From Emiliania huxleyi CCMP1516 (taxonomy: Eukaryota > Haptophyta > Isochrysidales > Noelaerhabdaceae), in NCBI RefSeq assembly GCF_000372725.1, contig NW_005202428.1, positions 2,215,854-2,279,853 on the forward strand: DNA of 64,000 bases. Direction: 5' to 3'. The notes below the pieces were generated by a model. The model was not told the DNA's origin and did not search any database. It saw only the letters and a list, made by a program, of their open reading frames with translations. Shown here in pieces: positions 32,872 to 43,703 of this stretch. Position 1 is the first letter of the stretch. Each line of letters opens with the position of its first letter. Both the position numbers and the translations under genes were made by a program.

Positions 32872-32965
32872 GTAACTTGCGGTTGTGAACAGGGTCGTTT
32901 GGTTATATCCGCATGTTACAATCGCGAGGACGCAATACATGGCACACATTGCGGAATTCGCACTC
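32872..32965. repeat. 94-bp direct repeat, copy B
   Basis: Second copy of the 94-bp repeat, 515 bp downstream of the first and 111 bp from the end of the tyrosine-recombinase frame, on its 3' side. Confidence 0.9.
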
Positions 32966-33076
32966 CCAAAGCTGAGGCAAAACCCAAACTGGAAAGCGAA
33001 GCCGACGAAGAGCGCGAGCACGAAGGCGGAAGAGATGTGCCTCGGTGACTCGGAAAAAGAAATACAAGCTGGGCGG

Positions 33077-34156
33077 TCAAGAATCCTGGCGCAGAGCACG
33101 CTGGATGGCAGCTGCCGACGACTCGACGACGCTGCCAATGACGGCCCCCCACGCCGCATCGCGGCTTGGGGCCTGCTGCCCATCTGGACCAACGAATCCC
33201 CCCTCACTGCTGGACGACCACCCTTGAGGAAGTAGAATGTCATCCATCCGCAAAGGCTCGCCCTCGGCCATCCCCTCAACGGCGACGACGGGGGGCGGGG
33301 GCGGGCGAACGGGAGGCGCACTGGCTGCCCGCTGAGCGGCGTCGTCCCCCGTGGTCCGAAGCGTCGCCCGAGTGGCGCGCACGACAGGCGCGACGCGAGG
33401 CTGGGGGTCCGGCTCCTGGTCGTCGGCCCCGTCGCCGCCCTCGTCAGCGTCATCCTCCTCGCCCTCGACAAGCTCCCAGATTGCAGCAGGGATGCGCGCG
33501 ACGAGCGACATCTTGAAACGCCGGTAGCGCTTGTGCGCCTCGCTCTTCCAAAGCCCATGGGCCTGAGCGACCGCCTCGCCGAGCTTCCAGACAGTGCCAT
33601 TGTAGCCGCGGACGCGTAGCCCATGAAAGGCATACAAATCATCCTCGGGAACGCCGGCACGCAGCTGGAGATCCTTGAAACGCCCGAGTGCAACGTTGTA
33701 GATGAGAGGCCGACGCCGATCGAGGTCCTCGAGGAAGAAACACTCGGTCGGCGGGCGTGGCTGGCCGGGCGTGTGGGGCCGCCGGATGTGGAACTGCATC
33801 AGCCGAACAAACCACGTGACGATGCTGTACTCTGGGTCGGGGACGTCGCCAACAAACGACCAGTCGGCCCCTTCCCTCGCCTCGGGGCGCTCCTGCAGCT
33901 GATCCTGCTTGATCTTCCGGAAGCGCACCCACATGCCCCTCAACCCGTCGACGAACGAGACATCAAAGTCCCGAACGCCCCAATGGTCCTTGGGATCGAA
34001 CTGCTCGCGCCCCCCGTACGTCTTCGGGAGCCCCGATTCGGAGCGAGAGAACGTATTCGTGAGCGTAATGATCAGGAAGACAGTCTGAACATCCTCGAAG
34101 CAATCACGGCGTGCGACTCGGATGCACTCCTTGAGTACGGAGAGAGGAACCTCAGT
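33077..34156 (-). mobile_element. Tyrosine recombinase of a mobile element (DIRS/Ngaro- or Crypton-like), 5' incomplete
   Basis: The minus-strand frame from 34156 to 33077 encodes about 359 residues without an ATG near its start; a TGA lies just upstream at 34159-34157. Active-site candidates are in the right order: Arg in LTNTFSRSESGLPKTYGG, the H-x-x-R of YAFHGLRVRGYNG, the His/Trp position in AHGLWKSEAHKRYRRF, and the nucleophile Tyr in KRY of the same block. An acidic, Pro-rich tail of 130 residues follows. Upstream minus-strand sequence (34160-34360) is coding-like in another frame, so the gene may have an intron or be broken. With the 94-bp direct repeats downstream, a DIRS-order element with split repeats is possible; no reverse transcriptase is seen, which also allows a Crypton. 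Confidence 0.65.
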
Positions 34157-34364
34157 TCACTCGTCACCTCTCCCGCGAGCTCCCTTCTCTTTCTTTCGGG
34201 TATGGAGTCCGTGAGTGCGGGTAGCGTGCAGGCAATCACGGGCGCTATTTTGTCGTACTCCTCTTCGGCGAGCGCTCCAAATCTAGACCCTTTCGCCTTT
34301 AAGGAGGCTGCCCTCGCTCGTCTCATGCCTAGAGGGTGGCATCGTGGCCGGAAAAATTCTTTTC

Positions 34365-34500
34365 TGTGCACGGAGCTAAGTGCCTCGCCACCCTCGCAGG
34401 AGTCGCTTAGGCGGCTCCCGTGGTGTACCTGTGTTCGTGCCAGTGCGCGCCAGTCCCGTGCCCAGTGTTGTGCGAGGGAGTGGGTTGTAAGATTCTTTTC
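34365..34500 (+). repeat. 3' tail of the LINE-like retroelement, copy 2
   Basis: The plus strand reads GTGCACGGAGCTAAGTGC ... GGAGTCGCTTAGGCGGCTCC ... and matches the minus strand of 13740-13590. No retroelement coding sequence precedes it here, so this is a short, 5'-truncated copy 70 bp upstream of the next start codon. Confidence 0.6.
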
Positions 34501-34570
34501 TGACTGGGCGGGGCTCTGCTTGTGGCGGCTGGTCGATGCTGGCCATAGCAGCCGCCGCGTGCTCTCGTCC

Positions 34571-36814
34571 ATGCGGCCCTCGCTGAGGCGCCCGAGCGCC
34601 GCGCGTGGCTTCGCGTACAAGGCCGCGCAATCGCTGACGCGGCCACGCATGGAGGAGTTTGTACTGGTGCGGCACGGCGAGTCTGAGGGCAACATCGCCT
34701 TCAACCGCTCGGTCGCTGGTGATCACTCGCTCTACTCTGGTGCGTTTCTCGAGCGGCACTCCTCCTTCTGGCGGCTGTCTGATCGCGGCCGAGAACAAGC
34801 GGCTGCAACGGGCGAGTGGATGAGAGCCCACATGGACGTCAACTTCGACGCACACTTCTCGTCGGAATACCTGCGCGCGATGGAGACGGCGGCGCTGCTC
34901 GAGCTGCCCAGTGCTCGCTGGCGGCCCGAGGTGATGCTGCGCGAGCGCGATTGGGGAGAGTACGACCTCGCGTCACAGGAGGAGCGGCGCAATGCGTTCG
35001 AGCAGTACGAGGCGAGGCGGCGGCGCGAGAGCCTGTTCTGGGCGCCACCGGGCGGCGAGTCGCTCGCGCAGGTTGTCCAGCGGATCGACAATGTCCTGCT
35101 CTACTGCAACCGGCGCTTTGGCGGCCAGCGCGTCATATTCGTGTGCCACGGCGAGCTGATGTGGGCCTTTCGGCTGCGGCTGGAGCGGTTTAGCGGCTTG
35201 GTGTACCGAGAGATGCAGGCTGACCCGCGACCGGGCGAGCGCATCAACAACTGCCAGGTCTGTATCTAGGCTATTTCCTACATCTCGGCTACCTCTCGGC
35301 TACCTCGGCTAGCCACGGGCCTTCAGTATCCGGAGCCTCGCGGACAGGTGATCACCTACTCGCGGCGTGATCCAGAGACGGGCGCCCTCGAGAATGACTT
35401 TCGCTTCATGCGCTCCCTCTGCCCCTGGGACCCCTCAGCGTCCTACACGGGGTGGCGGCGGCTCGATCGCGGCTCGACGCTCCTCAGCAACGAGGAGATG
35501 CTGCGCGCCGTCAACGCGCACCCACGCATCGTCAACGATGACGCGAGCGGCGGCGGCTCCGATGCCGTGCGCCTGGCGGGCGACCCGGAGCAGGGGCTCA
35601 GCTGCAGCGGCGACACGCCGCTCGAGGGCGTGCGCACGCTCGCGGCGGCGGCGGACAGCGGCAGCGGCGACCGCCCGCCCTCGGCCGTGCCGTCGCCGCG
35701 CGGCGCGAGGCGGGCGCTCCTGCTCGTGAAGACCGCCCGGTGGCGGCTGATGTCCGAGGCGGACGAGGCTCGCCTCCCCGAGCGGACGCGTGCGGCGCTG
35801 CGGTCGGCGTGCGACGTCCACGAGCGCGCGGTGGCCTCCGTCGTCGAGGCGCTCAGCGAGGCGGGCCTGGCGGTGCGCGCCCTTGACGCGCGCGCCGCGC
35901 TGCCGTCGGCGGGTGCCGCGATGCAGTGGGCCGACGTGTGTCTGGCGCTCGGCGGCGACGGCACCATGCTCCGCGCGGCGGCGGCGGCGCCGATGCCGCG
36001 CGACGCGCTCATCGTTGGCGTCAACACCGACCCGCAGCGGTCCGTCGGGAAGTGGTGCGCGGTCGCACTCGACCCGGCGGACCTCGCCACCGCCTCGCGC
36101 GCATTCGCGGCGCGGATCGCGGCGGCCGAGTACGAGCCGCTGCTGGTGCCGCGGCTGCGCGTGTCGGTCACGGGCGGCGACGGCGCCGCCGCGGCCTTCG
36201 CGACGCAGCACGCGCTCAACGAGTGCTTCGTCTGCGAGGCCTGCCCGGCGCGGCCGCTCGACCTCGAGATTTCGGTCGATGGCGGACCGTGGCGCCAGTG
36301 GCGCTCCTCGGGCGCGCTCATCAGCACGCAGCGCGGCGCGTCCGCATGGATGCAAAACGCGTGGTCGGTGCGCGAGCAGCAGGCGGCCGCAGTGCTGCAG
36401 GCCGCCGCGGAGCTCGGCGGCGGCGGCGGCGGTGTTGGTGGTGGTGGTGTTGGCGGCGGCGGCGGTGTTGGCGGCGGCGGTGTTGGCGGCGGCGGCGTCT
36501 CACTCGCTGAGGTGGTGACCGCCGCCAATGGCCAGCTCCTGCAGCACGCAGACCCGACGGCCATGCAGTTCTTTGTGCGAGACGCCATGCCTCGCCCCGG
36601 CAGTTCTCCGCACGCGCCCACGAGCGGGCTCGGGGCGCCGCACGGCTTGGCGCGGCGCATCCAGATGCGTCTGCTGGGGTGGGATTCGGCGCTGAGCGTC
36701 GACGGCTTGCCGATGGTCTCGCTGCCAGCGCACGAGTGCATCGTGTCGTTGGAAATCGAACGCGACGAGCGGCTGTGGCTGAGGACAGTGCGTTCAATCG
36801 GCCGGTGTTTGTAG
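34571..36814 (+). CDS. Fused histidine phosphatase (PGAM-like) and NAD kinase (NADK2-like)
   Basis: ATG 34571 (MRPSLRRPSAARGFAYKA) starts an Arg/Ser/Ala-rich leader that looks like an organelle presequence. Residues about 30-230 form a histidine phosphatase: FVLVRHGESEGN (phosphohistidine), SSEYLRAMETAALL, RERDWGEYDL and VIFVCHGELMWAFRL (second His). A 90-nt GT-AG intron (35258-35347) keeps the frame, giving NNCQ|VITYSRRDPE. The second half is an NAD kinase: WADVCLALGGDGTMLRAAAA (the GGDGT phosphate motif), VGVNTDPQRSVGKW, HALNECFVCEACPARPLDLE and ISVDGGPWRQWRSSGALIST, which fits the mitochondrial NADK2 type better than the cytosolic type. A Gly/Val repeat loop (36418-36500) interrupts the C-terminal part. 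Total about 717 residues. Confidence 0.8.
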
Positions 36815-37533
36815 CAGCCTTGGAGCACTTGGAGTGCGGTCATCAGCCTCACATCCAAGGGCGCCGCGGGGAGCTAAGAAGTGGAAAAAAGAAAGAAAGA
36901 AAACAGACAACCCAAGGGAGGGATGGGGAAGAAAGAAAGAAAGAAAACAGACAACCCAAGGGAGGGATGGGAGCGACGGCACGCCGCCACCATGGGGGGA
37001 TAAATAAATAAAACGGACACACCAAACAAGAGCGGGGTGGGAGAGAAGGACAGGGTCCCCACCTGCGCGAGCAGGATCTTGTAAGGACGATCAGGGACAC
37101 AGGGGAACGGGAGCGGGGAGCGCATCGCGACACGGAGGGGGGCTGGGCAGGGTTCACCCACACACGACAGGGTCCCAGCGCAGGGATTCCCCTCTCGTAT
37201 ATAGGACAAAGTTGCACCCGGCGGCACGGGGGCAGGCGCGGGCCTCCTACTGGTTGCGCTCTCCTAGTTCTCCTGCTCCTGACAAGGGACAGCGACAGGC
37301 TCGCAGCACGGTGGACTCCCTATTCCACTGGCGATCTCTCTCGACTAGCGACCTTCCTCCGGCTTCTCGCACCAGCAGTCTCTCACTATCACGGGCACAC
37401 TGACAGAGGCGGCCAAGGCTCACGCCGTGGGTGGCAGAGGCGGTGATAGGAGTCTCCCACTCTGTGGGCTTCGCTAGTGGTGCGGCCTACGCGTGTCCTC
37501 GCCCTTGCGGTCTTGAGAGGGAAGGGGAAGGGG

Positions 37534-37685
<152 letters not shown>

Positions 37686-37764
37686 CGCGCCCGAGCACTG
37701 AAGCGCGCACGCTCGCGAAATTTCTTTTTCGCTCTTTGCTCTTCGCTCTTTGCTCTGTGTTAGT

Positions 37765-37845
37765 AAAAAGAAAGAAAACGGACAACCCAAGGGAGGGATG
37801 GGAGGACGGCACGCCGCCACCACACAGGGATTTTAAGGAGAGGGG
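37765..37845 (+). repeat. Short copy of the dispersed CAGACAA repeat
   Basis: AAAGAAAGAAAACGGACAAC, then CCAAGGGAGGGATGGGAGGA, CGGCACGCCGCCACCACACA and GGGATTTTAAGGAGAGG. The complement of 56453-56548 matches it almost base for base. Confidence 0.8.
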
Positions 37846-38059
37846 TGAGGTGCACTAGCCGTCGCCCACCCTTGGGCGTCCGCCTCTTCCTATCTCTCTT
37901 CGCAGTCTCTCTCCGATTCTCGCTGCGACCTTCGTGCCACCTCGCGGTCGCCCCCTTCTCGTCGTGCTCTCCCTTGTCGCTTCTTCCTCTGTCGCGTCGC
38001 TCTCCTCTGCCTCGTTCTGCGACGCCGCCGCTCTGTGTTAGTGCCAGGGGGAAAGGGCT

Positions 38060-38482
38060 TGTTTTCCAGGTGTGTATTCTTTTTGCTTGGGGCGGACAGC
38101 ATGCTGAAATTCTGGAAAAACCTGACCGGCCCCTGCGGTGCCCCTACCTACCTACCTACCTACCTACCTTACTTATGGGAAACTAAAAAAGAAATCACGG
38201 GCCTGGTGAAGGTGGGGTACTATACCAACTAGAGTGATGGTTGGTGATACTCTCCTGCAACCACAATCCTTCTTGTGACATGGCAGGCCACTCTCAAGCC
38301 CTACAAGCATCAGATCACCCATTTGGGGAAGGTTGACATCGTGATTTCCGCGGAAAATTTCTTTTTTTTGCTGTGAAAATTCCAGCTTGAAGAAAGGGAA
38401 AAACCCAACAAAAAAACCCAAACCTACCCTACCCCCGACTTGCTGTCCGCCCCAAGCAAAAAGAATACAAAAGATGTTTTCC
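38060..38482. mobile_element. Short transposon-like element with 29-bp perfect inverted ends
   Basis: Bases 38073-38101 and 38441-38469 are perfect 29-bp inverted repeats, beginning TGTATTCTTTTTGCTTGGGG. TGTTTTCC occurs at 38060-38067 and 38475-38482, five bases outside each repeat, and may be an 8-bp target duplication if the outermost bases have diverged. The 400-bp body has a (CCTA)n tract (38144-38168) and no open frame, as in a MITE. Its right end lies about 40 bp before the next start codon. Confidence 0.65.
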
Positions 38483-38515
38483 TTCTTTTTCGCGTTGCTG
38501 GGCGGCGGTACACAG

Positions 38516-38914
38516 ATGGGGTCCCGCTGGGTCGTAGCCTTGCTAAGCGCGCTTTGCTCGCTCGCCAGCGCCAGCGTGCAGATCGGCAGCGACTGGCCCG
38601 CCGGGCCGCTGGGCGAGTCTACTTCGGCGCGGCGCGTGCTGCTGGACGCTGGCGGCGACGCTGCGGTGCGCAGCAGCCCGTGTCCCTCTCTGCCCCCCGC
38701 GTTGCGCGGCGCCGCCGGGCCTCTGTGCCCAACCCCGCATCGCGCCCGTCGCCGACAGTCGCGCGGACCGCCGCCCGAGGGCGTCGGCATGTTCCACATC
38801 ATCCTGTGGTCGTCGCTGGGCCTCGTCGTGGTCGGCTGGTTTGCTGTCCTCGCGATGTTCAACATGGACGTGGGCAACGACTCGCTGCTCTACTCCAAGG
38901 CGAAGATGGAGTGA
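38516..38914 (+). CDS. Small ATP6AP2/renin-receptor-like membrane protein
   Basis: ATG 38516 (MGSRWVVALLSALCSLASAS) gives a clear signal peptide, then about 65 lumenal residues. Residues from about 90 read EGVGMFHIILWSSLGLVVVG, then WFAVLAMFNMDVGNDSLLYS, then KAKME and stop. This membrane segment followed by NMD-G-DS-(I/L)-(I/L)Y and a short charged tail is the C-terminal signature of ATP6AP2, the accessory subunit of the V-ATPase proton pump. The lumenal part is far shorter than the animal protein's and may be incomplete because of missed upstream exons. A possible donor (GTGAGT) overlaps the stop codon. Confidence 0.6.
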   Translation: MGSRWVVALLSALCSLASASVQIGSDWPAGPLGESTSARRVLLDAGGDAAVRSSPCPSLPPALRGAAGPLCPTPHRARRRQSRGPPPEGVGMFHIILWSSLGLVVVGWFAVLAMFNMDVGNDSLLYSKAKME

Positions 38915-39414
38915 GTGCCTGAGACACGCGATGGTCCGCGCAAAAACGGATCGCTGGGTGAGCGCACTGTGGGCGGCGCAGGCCCGCTGCAGGGGCGCGA
39001 CGGCCGCGGCGGGGCACGCGTGCGTGCACGCGCGCGCACGCGCGCGCACACGCGCGCCCATTCGCGCCCACCTGCAGCGAAATCTGCAACCTTACGTTAC
39101 CTGTGCACATTTTCGTCCTGTGTTCGCCGTCACGCATGCCAGTCCCGCCAAGCAGATATTGCCCCCGCGCGCGCTGGGGATGGATGCTGCGCCTGCTTGC
39201 GTAGAGGGGCTTCCAATCTCATTAAGCGAAGGTGGTTGTTTATGGAAATATCGGAGCAGATGCGGCGCCTCGATTTTTGCAGCGAGCGCGACCCGAGGCT
39301 ACTGTCTACTGAGCCTCAGATTCTGAGCACGTGAGCAGCCCAGACCCTGCAGGCTGCAGGGTGCGGCTGTCCTCTTTTTCATACATAAAACGCCCTGCGT
39401 CGCTTCGGAGACGG
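38915..39414. other. Spacer with CGCGCACG alternating tract
   Basis: Bases 39014-39060 alternate purine and pyrimidine (GCACGCGCGCGCACGCGCGC), which favours left-handed DNA. No gene is seen. The 100 bp before the next start codon contain TTTTTCATACATAAAAC, a weak TATA-like stretch near 39376. Confidence 0.45.
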
Positions 39415-41347
<1,933 letters not shown>

Positions 41348-42173
41348 AGAGATATGTGCGGCCTCGTCGGCGGGGCGCTTTCAGCTCGTTTTGGCTTCGC
41401 GAGACCTTTTCGTCGTTTTTGGTGAAATTCAAATTGGTGCTAAGCGTCTAGCGACAGTATTTACGGCGCTTAAAGTCGCGGGACCGAAGTGTAGAGGTTA
41501 TTTACATTATCTGGAGCGAAGACCAACACCGCATCCGCAACCCTCGTGTCGACGTGCAGAGCTAGTGAGAGAGGCGGGCTCAAGCGCCCAACGCCCCGTG
41601 GCCCCACGATCGCACCGGCTGCACACAGAGACTAAAGACACACGGGGCTTCTGAAAGGCTGTGACCTGTGTGTGGCAAAGGCTCACCCCATTGTTATCAT
41701 GGTCCGACTCCCGAATCGCCCTCCCCGGTGCTCGTCCCCGATGTGCACCCCGGGCCCGCGTCTGCGGCGGGCGCGGAGGCCCCCCGTGCGCCGACACACA
41801 CGCGCAAGTTTGGGACGGCAGTGGCACGACAGCTGCCATCCCACCCATTGTTATGCCCCGCCGGCACGTCGTCACTCGCCGTCGGCGCCGCGCAATCTGC
41901 GGCACGTGGCATAGACATGCTCGTACACCTGCGTGGCAGCGGGAGGGGCAGGGGTCGAGAGCAGCGAGGGGTGTGTCTGGATGGCGGAGGGGAGGCGTGG
42001 GGCGGTGCCGGGGCCGAGGGGTGAGGGGGCGGCGGCGTGAGGGGCGGTCTCTCGCCACAGCGCTGGCAGCGCTCTTTGGCACCAGCAGTTTGATCTCGGC
42101 TACATATCGGTTGGGTCTCGGCGATTTCGGCAGATCTGGCCGAGGTCTCGGCGTGATCTCGGCTACGTCTCGC
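41348..42173. other. Spacer and possible last exon of the carrier gene
   Basis: Bases 41380-41520 are AT-richer and have no gene. The stretch 42090-42175 is a CTCGGC/CCGAGA repeat array (TCTCGGCTACATATCGGTTG) and looks like an intron of the carrier gene on the minus strand. A short last exon may lie near 42040-42090, but its acceptor is unclear. Confidence 0.4.
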
Positions 42174-43703
42174 CAAGAAGCCGATGGCGCTCATCGGCAC
42201 CGCGCGGCACATCTTGAGCCCGAAGCCAGAGTACATCGCGGCGACGCCCCCCTCGCGCCAGAGCTGCCTGAGGGGAGACGCCGCCGTGGACGCGTAAAGG
42301 GCGTGTGGGCGGCGAGGCGGCCCTCGCGCGAGCTCGCTGCCGCGTCGCCGCGAGGAAGCCTTCGGACGAGGAGCTCGCCTGGACGGCGCGTGTGGCGGCG
42401 ATGCCCGCGTGTGTCGACAGGCGAGGAGGTGCGTCGGGGCGTTGGCAAGGAGGAGGACGTGACTGGTGCGGGTGGTTGTGTGTGCGAAGCTTGGAAGAGC
42501 TGCACGGCGGTGTGAAGGGGGGGTGAGGGGGCGACGGCCGCCACGCCTGCGTCGGGCGGCGGCAAACGACCCTCGTCTGCGCTGGCTGGGAGACGAGGGG
42601 GGGGAGGGGGGAGAGGAGGGGGGAGAGGAGGGGGGAGAGGAGGGGGGAGAGGAGTGGGTAGAAGGGAGTGGGTAGAAGTTCGGAAGTCCGCCTGGCAGCG
42701 CGTCTTGACGATGTCGAAGGGGTAGCCGACGGCCCACGCCGCCACCTACAGGACACGTCGCGGACGTGTCGCGGACGTGTCCAGGACACTGCCCAGGCCG
42801 CCCCAACGCGTCCACCGCCGCGCTTGCGCCGGCGGCGAGCTGCCGGCCGGTGCTGAGGGGCGGGTCTGGTGCCTGCGGGTCTGGTGCCTGGGCGGCGCGG
42901 GGAGGCGAGCAGGAGTCGAAAGGGGGTGGAGGCGACGGGGAAGGAGGGGTGGGAGGGGAGGGAGGCGTGGCAGGTGTCGGGGAGGTGTCTGGGAGGCGCC
43001 GCGCCTCGGCAGAGGCGGCTATCGGTCGCGGCGGCGCGAGCGCCGTCTTTGCAACCTGAGGGCGAGAGGAGGTGGGAGCCGGTGTCGGCGCGCCAGGCTT
43101 GGCGCGAGGGCCTGGGCTGGCGTTGCTGGATTCGCCACCTCATACGATGCGAACCAAACGCCGTGCGGCACCACGTCGCGCGCGATGGTGGCAGCGAGGC
43201 CCTGAGACAGGAGCGGCGGCAGCGTGTGCGAGTGGCCCGCCGCCGCGAGTTCTTTGACCAGCGCGCCCGCAGCGGCGAGGCCCCGCCCGCCGCCACCGCC
43301 GCCGCCTGGCTCTGCGAGCTGTAGTCTGACCTTGATGAGCTCGACGGGCGAGGCGAGGAAGGACTGGGCGAAGCCGCCGACGCAGCCTCCGATGAAGACG
43401 GGCAACAGCGAGTTTGGCGTCTCGTCTCCGGTCTCGGAGAAGCGCTTGCCCGAGCCGTACCCAACAAAGATGAGGGCGTTGTTGAACGGCGTGCCCAGCA
43501 GGAGCGGTCCGACCCCGCGCCAGGCCGCGCCGAGCGAGGCACCGTCAAGCCGCATGAGCGAGCGGAGGGACGCCAGGGTGGGTCCTGGCTGGTGCGTCGT
43601 CGCCTGCATCCGCGTGACAGCCATGTCAAATGGCTGCGTCGCGAGCGTGGCCACCGCGCCAGAGACCCAGCCGGCGACGAAGTCGTCGACGTTGTCGGCC
43701 ATC
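42174..43703 (-). CDS. Mitochondrial carrier family (SLC25) protein
   Basis: ATG 43703 (MADNVDDFVAGWVSGAVATL). Three carrier repeats are visible. Repeat 1 holds TQPFDMAVTRMQ (P-x-D/E-x-x-R/K) and repeat 2 holds ASPVELIKVRLQL. After introns, repeat 3 holds VGYPFDIVKTRCQ near 42730-42690, LRQLWREGGVAAMYSGFGLK near 42285-42220 and RAVPMSAIGFL, the usual last helix. Inner-membrane transport of a metabolite is expected; the contact residues cannot be assigned confidently. A G-rich tract (42598-42655, GGGGAGAGGAG repeats) and a region with three GGACGTGTC words (42750-42790) lie in introns. The C-terminus after GFL is uncertain. Confidence 0.75.

Larger units (their letters stand above)
31823..33076. 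other. Spacer carrying a 94-bp perfect direct repeat
   Basis: No host gene seen. Bases 32030-32260 are AT-rich with CATGT/ATGTCA words. Bases 32357-32450 and 32872-32965 are identical (see separate entries). The 421 bp between them have no open frame of note, and their G+C is lower than that of the genes. Confidence 0.6.

Noticed and set aside
33623..34570. Long plus-strand open frame continuous with the phosphatase-NADK gene
   Set aside because: It is the antisense shadow of the tyrosine recombinase (catalytic motifs are on the minus strand) and of the LINE tail; no start codon in it is supported.
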